A DNA stretch of 64,000 bases from Siphonodentalium dalli (taxonomy: Eukaryota > Mollusca > Scaphopoda > Gadilida > Siphonodentaliidae): contig CP136064.1 of NCBI GenBank assembly GCA_032622095.1, positions 259,017,863 through 259,081,862 of the forward strand, given 5' to 3'. Numbering within the stretch: position 1 is the stretch's first letter; each line of letters opens with the position of its first letter. The position numbers were made by a program, and so were the translations under genes. This document shows positions 1-11,060 of the stretch, one piece after another. The notes beneath the pieces were generated by a model that had not been told where the DNA came from, did not search any database, and saw only the letters and a program-made list of their open reading frames with translations.

Positions 1-1580
1 AAATTATATTTCTCAAGCGGAATACCTAAATGAGTAACACTGTCGGTTTCTGTTAGGCCATGAGAAGACATGTGCCAGTTCTTATGACGTTTAAGTGCTG
101 CGTTAGCACTTTCATTGAAAACAATGACATGGGTTTTGTTTGGGTTGTATCTATAACGCCATTTCAAGCTATATTCGACACATATATCGACAAGAGACTG
201 AAGTCCATATGCAGTTAAAGAGAAAAGTGCCATGTCATCGGCATGCGTTGGACACGTGCAATTTGCACCTTGCATCGAAAGGCCATATCCCGATGACTTT
301 AGATTTGACAAAAGATCATTGATATATATAATATAAAAGAGGGGAGATACTGTACCTCCCTGCCTTGTTCCTTGCAGCATTGGGATCCACCTAGAGCAAC
401 CACCTTGGTATTTAATGCAGCAGCTAATATTGTTCAACAAGTGGTAAAATAGCCTCCAAATTTTTCCCTGTAATTGCCTCTTATGCAGTTTATACAATAA
501 ACCGTTTATCCAAACACTATCGAAAGCTTTCCATACATCCAAGAAACAGGCAAACAGTTTGCTCTGTCTCTCGGATGTATACGCTATACTTTCTGTTACA
601 AGAAAAGAAGACATGTTGCAACTTATGCCCCGCTGGAACCCATTCTGCAAGGAATCAACTTCAATTGCAAAGGCAGTATACTTCTCCATTCTCGATAATA
701 AAAGTTTCTCAAAAAGTTTATATATTGCTGGTAGCAGAGTAATTGCTCTGTAGCTATCAAAGGAATATTTTGGTTTAGGATGTCCCTTATATAGAGATAT
801 TATACAACCACGCTTAGCACCAAGTGGTATATGTTCAAATTGGAAGAAATAGTTGTACAAGGTAGCAATGCAGCGGGCAAGAGCCTCACCACCAAAAATA
901 ATATGCTCATAATTTACACCATCTGTACCAGCTGCTTTGTTGAGGTTTAAAGTGTGACAAAGAGATGTGATTTCCTTCATATTAGTTGGAAAAGTTAACA
1001 ATCCGTCTAATGGGCATGTTGAATTTTTCATCGATTCGGTTTCTACAAATTGGTTGACATGGTTAAAATGTGATTCGTCAAACTTGGGATCCGCTAGCGG
1101 TGTGGAAAAAATGTTATAATAGTACTCAGCCCAAGCTTCAAGAATATCTGGGGTTTCTCGTACTATCGAATTTTGAAAGGAGAAGTGTGTGCTACCAAGT
1201 GTCCCTAATGATTTGCGTTTCGCGTTGAAGAGTCTGAAGAAAGTATCTTGATCACACTCAGCGCTTTTATCTATGTCATCGTTAAAAGAGCGAAGAAAAT
1301 TAGTTGATGCCCTCCGGTATTCGCGCCTGAAAGAGCATTTGGCATCTTTATAACAGCGATATAAACCAGTTGCATCATTAATTGGCCTACCAACCGAAAT
1401 CCAAACAGATCTGTGATATCGCATACTCTTGTGAAGTAAGCTTAATTCTTTCGACCAGTAAGGTTTAAGAAACTTCTTAAAACGTTTCTTTGGGATATTT
1501 TTCTGAGCAGAAACTGTGATAGAGTTAACTATCGATCGATCGATATTATTCGGACGGGAATGCAGCGAGTTGTTTTCGGC
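1..1580 (-). CDS. LINE reverse transcriptase, uninterrupted partial ORF (C-terminus off window)
   Basis: Reading the minus strand codon by codon from 1580 down to 3, I find no stop; the frame opens just after a TGA at 1581-1583. About 526 residues are visible and the frame continues past the left edge. In order they show an N-terminal linker (KKRFKKFLKPYW near 1500-1465), the RT entry region (NKAAGTDGVNYEHI, 903-944), the palm motif FLDVWKAFDSVW (510-545), QGTRQGGTVSPLFYIIYIND (about 318-374) and the catalytic HADDMALFS box near 220-245, in which HADD replaces the more usual YADD or FADD. This layout is that of non-LTR retrotransposon ORF2; RT copies the element RNA at a nicked genomic target. 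No endonuclease domain is visible in frame upstream, where a 155-base palindrome sits at 1686-1840. The start codon is unknown. An open frame of this length suggests a young copy, but the missing C-terminus could still be broken. The clade is not assigned. Confidence 0.93.
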
Positions 1581-1685
1581 TCAAGTCTTGTCTGTTATTT
1601 GAGAACATATAGTTCCTTGTTTCAATCGTATTTTAAGGGCGAATATGTCTTTAAAATCAATATTTAACAATCGATGGCATAATTA

Positions 1686-1840
1686 TAAGGAATAATCTCG
1701 GTTTCCTAATGTAATTACACAGTCTAAAGGCATATGCCGAATCACAAACTCTTATAAATCGCTTCGCGATTTATAGGTTTGTGATTCGGCATATGCCTTT
1801 AGACTGTGTAATTACATTAGGAAACCGAGATTATTCCTTA
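1686..1840. repeat. Near-perfect palindrome, about 76-base arms
   Basis: The left arm (from 1686) and right arm (to 1840) are reverse complements except for a small difference beside the centre. The loop is only about 3 bases (ATAAATCGC, TTC, GCGATTTAT). It lies directly upstream of the LINE RT frame on the minus strand. It may be a MITE or a foldback insertion; no target duplication was identified. Confidence 0.9.
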
Positions 1841-1972
1841 AGTAACTCCATTTGCATATATACCTGAGGAAGGGGAAACCCGAAAGCTCGTATGTTAAAT
1901 ACATAAAATAGGTCTTAAAAGGTGTTACTCTTCATATTTATTAATTATCAGCAGACCTATACGGCTAAGAAG

Positions 1973-1976
<4 letters not shown>

Positions 1977-2049
<73 letters not shown>

Positions 2050-2074
2050 CTATATATATATATATATATATATA
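1977..2074. repeat. (TA)n microsatellite
   Basis: About 98 bases of alternating TA with a single GC interruption at 2049-2050, followed by a T-rich tract. An apparent ORF across it (repeating Ile-Tyr) is an artefact of the repeat. Confidence 0.97.
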
Positions 2075-2490
2075 TTTTTTTTCTTTTCTTTTTTTTCGAT
2101 AAAACCAAGTTTATATATTTCCTGTCTATGCCCCAGAATACCCCACATAAGATACACTTTAATTGCCATATGTTTGTGATTCAAATGCAATTTAAACACA
2201 GGATGCCTGCGTCTGACATAATTGTCCGCTTAAGCGAGCTGCCGTGTAATTTGTAATCTGCCCGCCGTACAGCGGGCTGCCTTTGAGGAAAGTAGTTTGG
2301 CGCACACAGCGCCCGGGATAGTCGAAAAGATCGAGTGATCTTCTCCTTCACCCCTGCTGTGATGAAACGTAATTTTTAATCTGCTCGCGATAGCGAGCTG
2401 TCGTGATGGGGTGGATATTGGGCACCGGAAACGGTACATGTGGTAATTGTGGAAAAAAGGGTAAGATAATGATTGTTTCCATGTAATCAA

Positions 2491-2570
2491 AAGTAACGTA
2501 CCTTTCGGGCCTATACGTTTCATTCTCATTAAGTAACTTACCTTTCGGGCCTATACGTTTCATTCTTATT
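2491..2570. repeat. Tandem duplication of a 40-base unit
   Basis: 2491-2530 and 2531-2570 are nearly identical; both contain CCTTTCGGGCCTATACGTTT. The surrounding 2205-2600 carries a second short direct similarity (TAATTTGTAATCTGCCCGCC near 2249, TAATTTTTAATCTGCTCGCG near 2370). No gene is recognisable. Confidence 0.85.
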
Positions 2571-3114
2571 CTTCTCCAATTTTGACAGGTATCCATAATA
2601 CTTTATCATGGAATAAGTGAATGGCCATATACATACGAGTTTATAAGATCATCCAATTCGTGTGTTTCATAATTTCGTGCACGATAACCTATATGTGTTG
2701 TGGAGTAAAGTTTGGCGTTTAATGGAAATACATGTACTCATTTATGAGTATTTCCTTTAGGAGATATTCAGACAAGAAAACCAATGTCAGAAATGGTAAC
2801 GCGATCAAGATCATATATTATATACCTATGATTGTAATTATATAATATAAAATATATTAGTTTCACGAATGACCAACTCATAATTCCGTTAAAACAACTA
2901 ATCCTTCAAATTATTACAACAACTATATACGGCTTATCACTGAAGGTTTCTCATGCATCTCACCAGAATTCCCAACTACACCTTTTACCGGACTCGGCCT
3001 CAGGGTCGCAGTTCGACTTTTAATCCATCCCAAAAATTCCCATTTCTATAAATAAAACGCCCATGGGCCATGTGTACCAAGAATCAGCGAAACATTATAC
3101 ACGCGGAGCGCGAA

Positions 3115-3149
3115 ATAATAAGTTCAACAACGTTTGTTGAACTTATTAT
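3115..3149. repeat. Small hairpin related to the MITE-B core
   Basis: 16-base arms (ATAATAAGTTCAACAA and its complement) around a 3-base loop, followed by TATCTGAACATT. This is the same hairpin core found inside the MITE-B elements at 37.2 kb and 49.8 kb, here without recognisable element ends. Confidence 0.6.
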
Positions 3150-3500
3150 CTGAACATTGCCCTCAAACGACTATGAATCGTTCTGCATTTGTATCATCTT
3201 TTCATCTTCATGCATCATGGAATAGATAGTCACGTGACAGTTCTTTACTGTAAATTTCAGAACAGACGAGAACGAAACCACATTTCGTGATGTCATTCTT
3301 ATAAATTGAATCTATTTTTATATAGGAATTCCACCGAGTGCCGATGTAAGTTCTATCGGTGGTTTCAGACTCAGTTACGGCGAACCGAGAAATGATTCTG
3401 GTAGACATGGCACGGCTGGGAATCACGTGGTTTCGAGGTTTGTGAGTAACACGTATTCAAACTGGCCGAGGCGAGTGCAAATGCACAAAAACATAATATA

Positions 3501-3609
3501 TACACAGAACGACACGATGTGTACATGGGTTTGGCGATACGGCACGAGTGCTGTCGCGGAAGGAACCGTATCAACAAACCCATTTACACATCGTGTCGTT
3601 CTGTGTTTA
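3501..3609. repeat. Inverted repeat, about 32-base arms
   Basis: Arm 1 begins ACACAGAACGACACGATGTG and runs to about 3533. Arm 2, its complement, runs from about 3574 to 3609. The 40-base spacer is GC-richer than the flanks. Identity unknown. Confidence 0.8.
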
Positions 3610-3765
3610 TTACACGCTTCGCGTCCTAGAATCAGTGCATTAAAAATACAGGATTATAAGGTTTATTTAGGCTCATACAGGGTGTGTTGGTCATCTGTGA
3701 TGATTATTTTATTTAAATAGTTCCAGTTTCATGGTTGAGTACGTCATTTTACGTCAACGAGATGC

Positions 3766-3787
3766 GTATGGAACGTACGTTCCATAC
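3766..3787. repeat. Perfect 22-base palindrome
   Basis: An exact palindrome centred on ACGTACGT with GTATGGA arms. It is isolated, with no adjacent gene; it could be chance, an insertion footprint or a dimer binding site. Confidence 0.8.
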
Positions 3788-4488
3788 GGATTTGTAAATA
3801 TGGAACAGCAATAGCACTGTACTTCTAGGAACGGGCGTGTAATAAATGAGGAACTGGCACAACGTATAGCATTTTGACTGTTATGACTCCATATGCTAGT
3901 TTATTTTTTTAAACAAGTTTATAGCTCGTTTCTTCCAATATACTCAGTAGTTTTCCATAACATTCTTACCAAAGTTGCCAGTGTGATATTCGTGGAATAC
4001 ACACTGCAGTGCATACATCTAGAAGAATCCTTCGATTGACAACTTTGGTCAGAATATTAGAGCAAACAACTGTGCGTTTGCACACAAATGAGGAATCAGC
4101 TTGTTTGCAAAATAGTATAGCATATGCTCGTATATATAGCTGCCAGAATACTATGTAAAATGCCATATCCTAGTTTATTACATTTTTCCTCGTTTCTGGT
4201 CGCGTTTGCGATCGCCTCGGCCATTTTGAATGGGTGATACTCGTCTAGTAGAAATCACGCGAGTCCCACCGGCCAAACGTGGATTGCCGGCAGCCAGATC
4301 GGGTTACCTTTTTTGTTTAGAGTTATCGTGCTTACGTCGTAATAACTCCCTCCGCCATTGTTGCAAAACTCGACCAAAAACTTAAAAAGATAAAAAACAA
4401 GAATATACCCATGCATTTAAAAAACAATTAATCTGTTGGCAGCGGAATTTTGACGGTAAGACATGCGTAGGCACCATACTATATTCAG

Positions 4489-5180
4489 AATCAGAATCAG
4501 TTTATTGCAAAAGCTACGATTTAACATAGAACTACGTGCATATACGTACAATAGCAGGAAACTATAGTGCTATAATGTTATACTCATGCCATAACCATAA
4601 TACCTATAATATTTATGTATCTCAACCCCTCTGGGTGAAGGCACGCCCATTCCCATTTTGTCACATCGAATAATACAGGGGAACAGCAATTATATGTACC
4701 TCTGGTCTCAATGAATGGGATGTGTATTGAAATGGGGAGTTTTTTGCCCAGGTGGGGTCGGGTCTTCAGTGTCTCAAATTTGGGCAATTCCTTAACGGCA
4801 CACTTCAGGTATAATTACAATCTCCGCAATATACTAATATTTTCAATCGTCAGAAGTCTATAGAACTTTTCTTCGCTGGGATATTTCCAGTAATAGTTAG
4901 GGATATATTTGATTAGGATATCAGTAAGGTGTGAACACATAATTACGAAGTGGTACTCGTCTCCTATGCCGTCATTACATAATGTACAAACTCTGTCATT
5001 CCGTTTTGATTTTTTCTGCCGTCCACTTTCTATAGGCAATTGATTAATTGATGTCCTAATCTTAACAATGCATTCGGATAAGTACCATGGAATTTCAGTT
5101 AGATATCTGCTGATCTCCGGGCATGCAGACATACCACCATAGAAAGCACCCCGTGAGTATGTGGCTACATTTCCAACCAT
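4489..5180 (-). pseudogene. LINE ORF2 C-terminal end and 3' tail
   Basis: The frame at 5180-4815 (121 aa) carries a CCHC-type finger, CTLCNDGIGDEYHFVIMC, after an LPIESGRQKKSKR basic stretch. This is the usual C-terminus of one large group of animal non-LTR retrotransposons and matches the finger of the plus-strand LINE at 16.8 kb (CSACNSKQIESEYHFILEC). The similarity continues past the stop in another frame (CAVKELPKFETL near 4780-4815), so there is at least one frame break. The copy ends near 4489 in a short TCTGAT-type tandem tail (plus strand CAGAATCAGAATCAG), a tail type seen in several LINE clades. The upstream RT region is not contiguous: unrelated sequence fills 5181-6303 before an RT piece appears at 6304. 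Confidence 0.82.
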
Positions 5181-5279
5181 TTTTTCACTTTATTCGTTTT
5201 ATATCTGAGTGTGTTAGTTCCCGTCTGCTCATGAACATAATAATGTAAAATTTAGATTAGGACTGAGGCATTATTGTAT

Positions 5280-5628
5280 ACACCATTTATCACACTTCTT
5301 TCCTAACTACTTCATTATCTTTCCTACGTATTTCATTATCTTCTCTATTCTATCACTCCTCCATCTTTCTTATTCCTGCACTCGCTTAACTAACTTCCCA
5401 ACATTTATTTGAAAACACAGAACAATATTCAAATTCCCGTCCTCTTTACCCTGTAGATGTCTGTATGGACACTCGGGGTAACATTTCTAGAGGAAAGGAT
5501 TTTTATAAAAGCCATAGGCCCATGGCTTGTTATCTAATCCTCATTTGAACTATTTGTTTTTTCTATATGTATAATTGTCAATGTTATGTTCTGTTCTCCG
5601 TTCAAATAAATATTGTTTATATTAACAT
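5280..5628 (+). other. 3'-UTR-like sequence with AATAAA, possible LINE tail
   Basis: A C/T-rich stretch is followed by CTTTACCCTGTAGATGTC, TGTATGGACACTCGGGGTAA and, near 5605, AAATAAATATTG. The order (pyrimidine-rich UTR, then AATAAA) is like the tail of a plus-strand retroelement or transcript. It stops where the inverted-repeat element at 5629 begins. No coding sequence is attached; the interpretation is tentative. Confidence 0.35.
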
Positions 5629-6303
5629 AATGGCTGCGGACACACGTACCACAGTAGCGATGGCATAGTAGGTGTGACAATTTATTATGGTGGAGTTTGG
5701 TGACAATTGGTTGTCATAATTAATATGCCATTGCAAACCATGTCGCCCTCTGCAAATTCGCACAATGAGTCTACCAAGCTCTACCAGCGACGATCGATCT
5801 GTCAATGATGTATCTATACCTGAATGTCTTGTCGATTTTGATCTTTACTCAACACGCATTGTTATATTTTGCATGCTAACACACAAGTCCACTTGATAAC
5901 TTAATGAATAACCCATCTCAACAGCCATGATTGTTCTTACTAATGAAATTAATATAAGTAGATAAACATGCATGCGTTGAGATCATATAAACAACGTACC
6001 ACAATAATGATATGTGATTCAATGAGGAATTGCCACCAGGCCACGGTCAAACACAATTCTGGACGATCTATAGTGCAATTATATATAGCGTCGTGAATAC
6101 AATTTAGCAAAACGTAATGAGTAGAGATCAACCTTTGTGAAAAGCAATGGTTAAGTCCAGTCGACTCATTGTGCGGAAAATCAGCGGGCGACGTGGATAG
6201 CTATGGCACAGAATTATGACGGACCAATTGTCACCAAACTCCACCATAATAAATTGTCACACCTACTATGCCATCGCTACTGTGGTACGTGTGTCCACAG
6301 CCA
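5629..6303. mobile_element. Inverted-repeat DNA element, about 80-base terminal repeats
   Basis: 5629-5713 and 6221-6303 are reverse complements of each other with few differences; the outermost shared part is ATGGCTGYGGACACACGTAC. The 500-base interior codes for nothing recognisable. On the right it abuts LINE RT codons exactly (the RT frame at 6304 reads straight into the terminal repeat), which places the insertion inside an older LINE. No clear target duplication was found because the left flank is different DNA. Confidence 0.85.
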
Positions 6304-6709
6304 ATATGGGTGCGACCGTCGTATCAAAACATGAAGCATGATATCCACATGCAGGGAGCTCTAATTTCCTTACTTTATTCAACAGTGCATACGTCGACTT
6401 CATACTCATTTTGCACGTTTTCTTAATAGATCTACAAAATCCCACATTAAAGAAAAAAATTACACCCAAATACACAAATTCCTTTACCGTTTCCAGAGGT
6501 TTACCATTGAACATAAATGTCGGTAAAATCTTAGATAATCTTTTACAAAAAATCACAACTTTTGTTTTTGATGCGTTAACTTCTAAACCCCATGCGTCCG
6601 CATAATCACTAAATGCCTGAATCTTTTTGTGCACAGTTGCCTCGTCGTCTGTCATTAGTACGGTATCATCCGCATATAACAAACATAATATAGCCACAAA
6701 GCATTTCAA
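6304..6709 (-). pseudogene. LINE reverse transcriptase fragment (YADD region)
   Basis: The minus frame 6709-6304 reads LLYADDTVLMTDDEATVHKK, then EVNASKTKVVIF and VYLGVIF, and ends at TTVAPI. This is the second half of a non-LTR RT palm and thumb: the YADD catalytic pair, the LEVNASKTK motif, then the YLG motif. It begins abruptly after MKCFVAI, so the first half is missing, and it ends where the inverted-repeat element 5629-6303 begins, which supplies the artificial C-terminus and stop. It probably belongs to the same LINE group as the C-terminus at 4815-5180. Confidence 0.88.
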
Positions 6710-6779
6710 ATTGTCAAAAAATATTATCGAGATAAATTAAATTTTCGACCGCCCACCCATGACTGAGTTTATTTCTTAT

Positions 6780-7335
6780 TTATTCAGGGGGGGGGGGGGG
6801 TGAAAAAAAAATTCCGGCACATATGCCGGGGTGGGTGGGTGGTCAAAGCCACCAAAAAGCAATTTCCTGCTTGTTTTTTAGTGTTTTGGCAATGAGTTGG
6901 GCTTCAATACCACTTTGAATGAGAGAAATAATGTAATTATAACTGGTAAACTGACTGCAGGCAGTTATCGTGTTGTATTTTGTTGCAAATTTTGAAATCC
7001 AAGATGGCCGCTGGCAGCCATGTTTTTTTGGCCGAATGACCTCAAAATGACTCATTCCTATTTACATGTCCATGTTAACATCCATGATAAATAGAAAGCA
7101 CAGAAATTCATATACAGCTGTTTACAGTGAATTCCCCCCCCCCAAATAACTGTTTTAGTGTTAACAGGGGGTGTGGGTGTCAAAAAATGGTCGGAAAAAA
7201 CTGCCGAAAACGGAAAAAAAAATTGGCGGTGGGGGTGGGTGGGTACAAAAAATGATCGAAAGGGAAAAAATGCCATACGTGCCTGACATTTTTTTCCGAC
7301 CCCCCCCCCCCCCGATTTATTATAAATTAATTTGT
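6780..7335. repeat. G/C-tract region with GGGTGGGTGGG motifs
   Basis: It holds an oligo-G run (6787-6800), GGGGTGGGTGGGTGG (about 6829-6841), an oligo-C run (about 7134-7143), GGTGGGGGTGGGTGGGTAC (about 7228-7243) and another oligo-C run (about 7301-7313). Between them are AT-rich segments and CCAAGATGGCCGCTGGCAGC, a motif shared with the 41-kb repeats. It looks like degenerate repeat sequence with G-quadruplex potential. The ORFs here are compositional. Confidence 0.55.
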
Positions 7336-8328
7336 ACAATTAAAGGGACGAGCGGCCTTCGTTGTAGGTTATATTTTAGAAATAACATGTATCAAGTTAT
7401 GATAATTTCCTCAATAATATACTAATAGTACTGATGTATAGCATAATGATGATATGAATACGATATTATTCACAAAACACGCTTTGTGTCCGAGAACATA
7501 CAGGTCGAGTGTTGTTCAGTTTCTCATAAAAAGCGTAGTGGATTGTTTATAAGCAGAGTGTCACGATATTACGTCATTTCCTTATTTAGAATCGCGTGCA
7601 TTATACGTCGGTGTAAAACCCCTAATTTGGTGCGTCTACAACTTACAACTCACAATAATACTGATAGTAAATTACATGATCCTACCCTTATTCCATTCAA
7701 TAAACCCATTCTATATATTGTGATATTAAACATTCGTTTAATAACAGGAAATAGTGCCATGTGACCTTTGACTTCCGGTTTGTCGTCTTTTTACATTCCG
7801 TACCCTATACGTCTCAAAATACTATGGCTTCCATGCAGTGGCTTCAAATATTTTCCCAACAAACTATAATGAATGAAGAGTTTGAAAAGTTATGTCATTA
7901 AATATAGACCGTTAAATTCACCAAAGAGTCTATTTATCTGGGACTATTTCATTGCGCGGGCAAACCACGCATAGTTACGTGAAACATCATCCCATTCCTT
8001 ATAGAAGCCGATGATAGTTTCGCGTACCGTTTGTTGGTTTAAGTATGTTTTGTCGAGGTTATGGATCATGTAATAAATAGAATCTACAACTTGCCAAAGA
8101 CTCGGTCCAGACATAATTTACTGGACGAGTTTTGTAAATTCCGCTATAAACTGGGGACGAGTTGTAGATCCTCTATATACACATTAAATTATTCGGTAAT
8201 TTATGCATTGGAATTAACAAATGTCATCAGTTGCTATGCCTATTGTTGAATGGTTTAGTTATTATTGTATATTTTAATAAATCCATCATTTACAATTTAT
8301 GTGCTGTTCTCGTTACTTGATTGAGTAG

Positions 8329-9029
8329 TTAAAGAGCGTCAATGCTTTCGTTTTCCAAAAGCGGTAGATAATAAAGAGCGTTCTGATATTATGGAATCTA
8401 CTCAAATGGAAGGATATTAAGTCAGAGCGTCCATTATTAACCCTTTACCCAACAGAACGGCCCTGTGCCAATGCATTCTCTTATATATGCGAGTCGACCA
8501 TAGGTCGCCTCGCATATATAAGAGAATGCATTGGCTTAACACATTAAAAATTATAAAATTGTTAAAGAATGCAAGAAAAAATGGTAAAAAAAAATTTTTA
8601 GGCCAACGCATTCTCTTATATATGCGAGGCGACCTATGGTCGACTCGCATATATAAGAGAATGCATTGGCACAGGGCATAACTGTGGTCAATGAGCCGGT
8701 TCCAATGATATCCATATTTGTATGGTTTTATTGAGACAGACCCAAGATAATTTAGGCTGTTGCAGCTTTATTTAGCCGTTTTTGGCCGGTTTGTTGGGTA
8801 AAGGGTTAAACGGTCATGGCTCAATCGAGATTCCAATTAGTGTCTACGTAATTTAGAAGGAGGTATAAGATAGGTTGACAAATACACGAACTATTGATTC
8901 ATCTGCTCTGAAAATAACTGTCATCGTCACAGTCATTTTCCAGCTGTTTTATTTTTTTTGCACTGATATGAAATAACGCTCTTTATTTCTGCCATATATG
9001 GAATAGACTAACACGGGACGCTCTTTTCT
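8329..9029. mobile_element. MITE-J: AAAGAGCG inverted-repeat element, split by a MITE-A insertion
   Basis: The left end (TTAAAGAGCGTC at 8329, then ATAAAGAGCGTTCTGATATT about 43 bases later) is matched in inverted order on the right (AACGCTCTTTATTTCTGCC near 8975, GGACGCTCTTTTC near 9016). Each end therefore has two AAAGAGCG boxes. The complete MITE-A element 8437-8809 sits inside, so this one is older. The right TTAA is degenerate. The same box pair occurs at 9.67-9.73 kb, at 10.22-10.28 kb and, partly, at 47.79 kb. Confidence 0.6.
8437..8809 (-). mobile_element. MITE-A copy 1 (TTAACCCTTTACCC ends, twin 69-base palindromes)
   Basis: Bounded by TTAA at both ends, with TTAACCCTTTACCCAACA on the left and its complement on the right. 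Two palindromes of about 69 bases (8467-8535 and 8602-8670) lie in inverted orientation around an AT-rich spacer. The AAACCGGCC side is at the right, so this copy is reversed relative to the one at 28630. No coding capacity. Confidence 0.92.
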
Positions 9030-9452
9030 ATTCAATGCCGTGCAAATAACTATTTTTGTTTGGGAACCAAACATCGTGTTCATAGTTGTCTTTTTTTATG
9101 AATTCACTGCATCTTTCTGGCACATATAATGATCATAGAATGGTAGATCAAGAATTTATCGACCAATTTCGATGCCGGGATAAATTATTAGTAATTTTAA
9201 CTTGTAAAATGTCGTATGAAATCATGTTTTTCATCAATTAGGAGAATTGTGAATATGAAATATATATTTTATAGCATCTGTGATATAAAAGATTATCGTG
9301 AAAAGATATTGTTAGATACCAATACTATATATTACCAGAGATAAATAGTGTCAACTGTTCAACAAAAAGACATTTTGAGGATACATTTTAGAAGTCCATC
9401 GATGATTGTCGTCCCGCCAAAGAATTTCGGCCACATCCAGTGATAGGCCCTG

Positions 9453-10495
9453 TTAAAGGCACGTGAGGCCTTAGTTGTCGAATATATTCATATTTGTTCT
9501 AATCACCGCAAACAGAAAAAAAATAAAACGCATATAGTTTCGTTCATATATACCATGACCATCACGTAAACAGAATGTTATCATAAAGACCTACTATATT
9601 TTACCTAAGCAAGAGCCTGATTGTGTTACAGAAGACAGCACAATGCTACTGGCTAATCACACACAAATGGCATAAACGCTCTTTATTAGTTCCATATCAG
9701 GAATTCACCAACAAAGAACGCTCTTTATGTTTACCATCATAATATAAACAAACACCAGAAAAGTAACTTGTTATGCTTTTGTTTACATAACAATGGTCAA
9801 ACATTTGACAATAACATACTGTTTATGCGATATTTCTTATTTGTATACGGACAAAGTCTGTCTACATTTGAATGTTCTTTCTGTTTGTGGCGGTTTTTGA
9901 CGGGTGGAAATATTTTCACAGGATACCCACCGCCAATGCCAACCGTACCTTTAAAGGACGCTCATGCTTTCACTGAACAAATTAAGTAAATCATTAAGAG
10001 CATTAAAGACACGGTTGGCCTTGGCGGTGGGTATCCTGTGAAAATATCTCCACCCGTCAAAAACCGCCACAAACAGAAAGAACATCAAAATGTAGATAGA
10101 CTTTGTCCGTATACAAATAAGAAATATCGCATAAACAGTATGTTATGGTCATATGTTTGACCATTGTTATGTAAACAAAAGCATAAAGAGTTACTTTTCT
10201 GGTGTTTGTTTATATTATGATTGTAAACATAAAGAGCGTTCTTTGTTGGTGAATACCTGATATGGAACTAATAAAGAGCGTTTGTGCCATTTGTGTGTGA
10301 TTAGCCAGTAGCATTGTGCTGTCTTCTGTAACACAATCAGGCTCTTGCTTAGGTAAAATATAGTAGGTCTTTATAATAACATGCTGTTTACGCGATGGTC
10401 ATGGTATATATCAACGGAACTGTATGCGTTTTAATGTTTTTTCTGTTTACGGTGTTTGGAACATTTTCGACAATTAAGGCCGCACATGCCTTTAA
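9453..10495. mobile_element. MITE-D: 1,043-base near-complete palindrome, TTAA-bounded
   Basis: The left half (TTAAAGGCACGTGAGGCCTT onward) and the right half (ending in its diverged complement, CATGCCTTTAA) pair over about 500 bases each, with centre near 9980. Within each arm are two CGCTCTTT boxes like those of MITE-J. Mismatches are scattered and there is a short deletion in one arm, so the copy is not freshly made. ORFs here (for example 9768-9989) are fragments of the arms and not genes. Foldback or very long-TIR element; no transposase. Confidence 0.9.
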
Positions 10496-10529
10496 GTAAA
10501 TAATTACGACCCTTTTACTAGTTGTCCCC

Positions 10530-11060
10530 CGAAAAAAAAATCGGGGGACTATTAAAATAGCCGGTGTCCGTCCGTGCGTCCGGAAATGGTTTCCGGATGA
10601 TAACTTTAGTTTCGGTTATTAGATCAAAAGCAAATTTTATACGTGAGTTTATCAGACCAAAATACAGGTCAAGTTCGAATATGGGTACAATCCGCCCATT
10701 TTTTGCTAGAGTTATGGCCCTTTTTCGACTTAGAATCCTGTCAATTTCTGGTTTCCGGATAATAACTTGAGTTTGTGTGATCATATCTGAATCAAATTTA
10801 GTATGATAGTTTATCAGCCAAAATACAGGTCAGGTTCGAATATGGGTTTGATTTGCCCATTTTTGTGAGAGTTATGGCCCTTTTACGACTTAGAATCCTG
10901 TCAATTTCTGGTTTCCGGATGATAACTTTAGTTTGTGTGATCATATCTGAATCAAATGTGGTATATGAGTTTATCAGCTCGAAATACAAGTTCGAATATG
11001 GGTACGATCCACCCATTTTTGTCTGGTTGCTTCGGATTTAAGGTCCTTGTTATTTTTTTC
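10530..11060. repeat. Tandem repeat, about 165-base unit, three copies
   Basis: Three successive units each contain GGTTTCCGGATRATAACTT, GTGTGATCATATCTGAATCA (diverged in the first), GGTTCGAATATGGG and GAGTTATGGCCCTTTT. Copies differ by point changes and small indels. It is the dispersed 'GTTTCCGGATGATAAC...GAGTTATGGCCC' type I remember from other aquatic animals (memory, not checked). Flanked by oligo-A and a GGGGGAC pair. Non-coding. Confidence 0.85.

Noticed and set aside
1922-2179. 85-codon ORF of alternating Ile-Tyr
   Set aside because: Pure TA microsatellite.
7171-7425. 84-codon plus ORF and its minus-strand partner 7058-7339
   Set aside because: Driven by oligo-G, oligo-C and GGGTGGG tracts.
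8417-8681. ORFs with an IYKRMHW motif on both strands, also at 28934, 38498, 47680 and 62419
   Set aside because: They are translations of the MITE-A palindrome stems (TATATAAGAGAATGCATTGG), so the shared peptide reflects repeat DNA and not a protein family.
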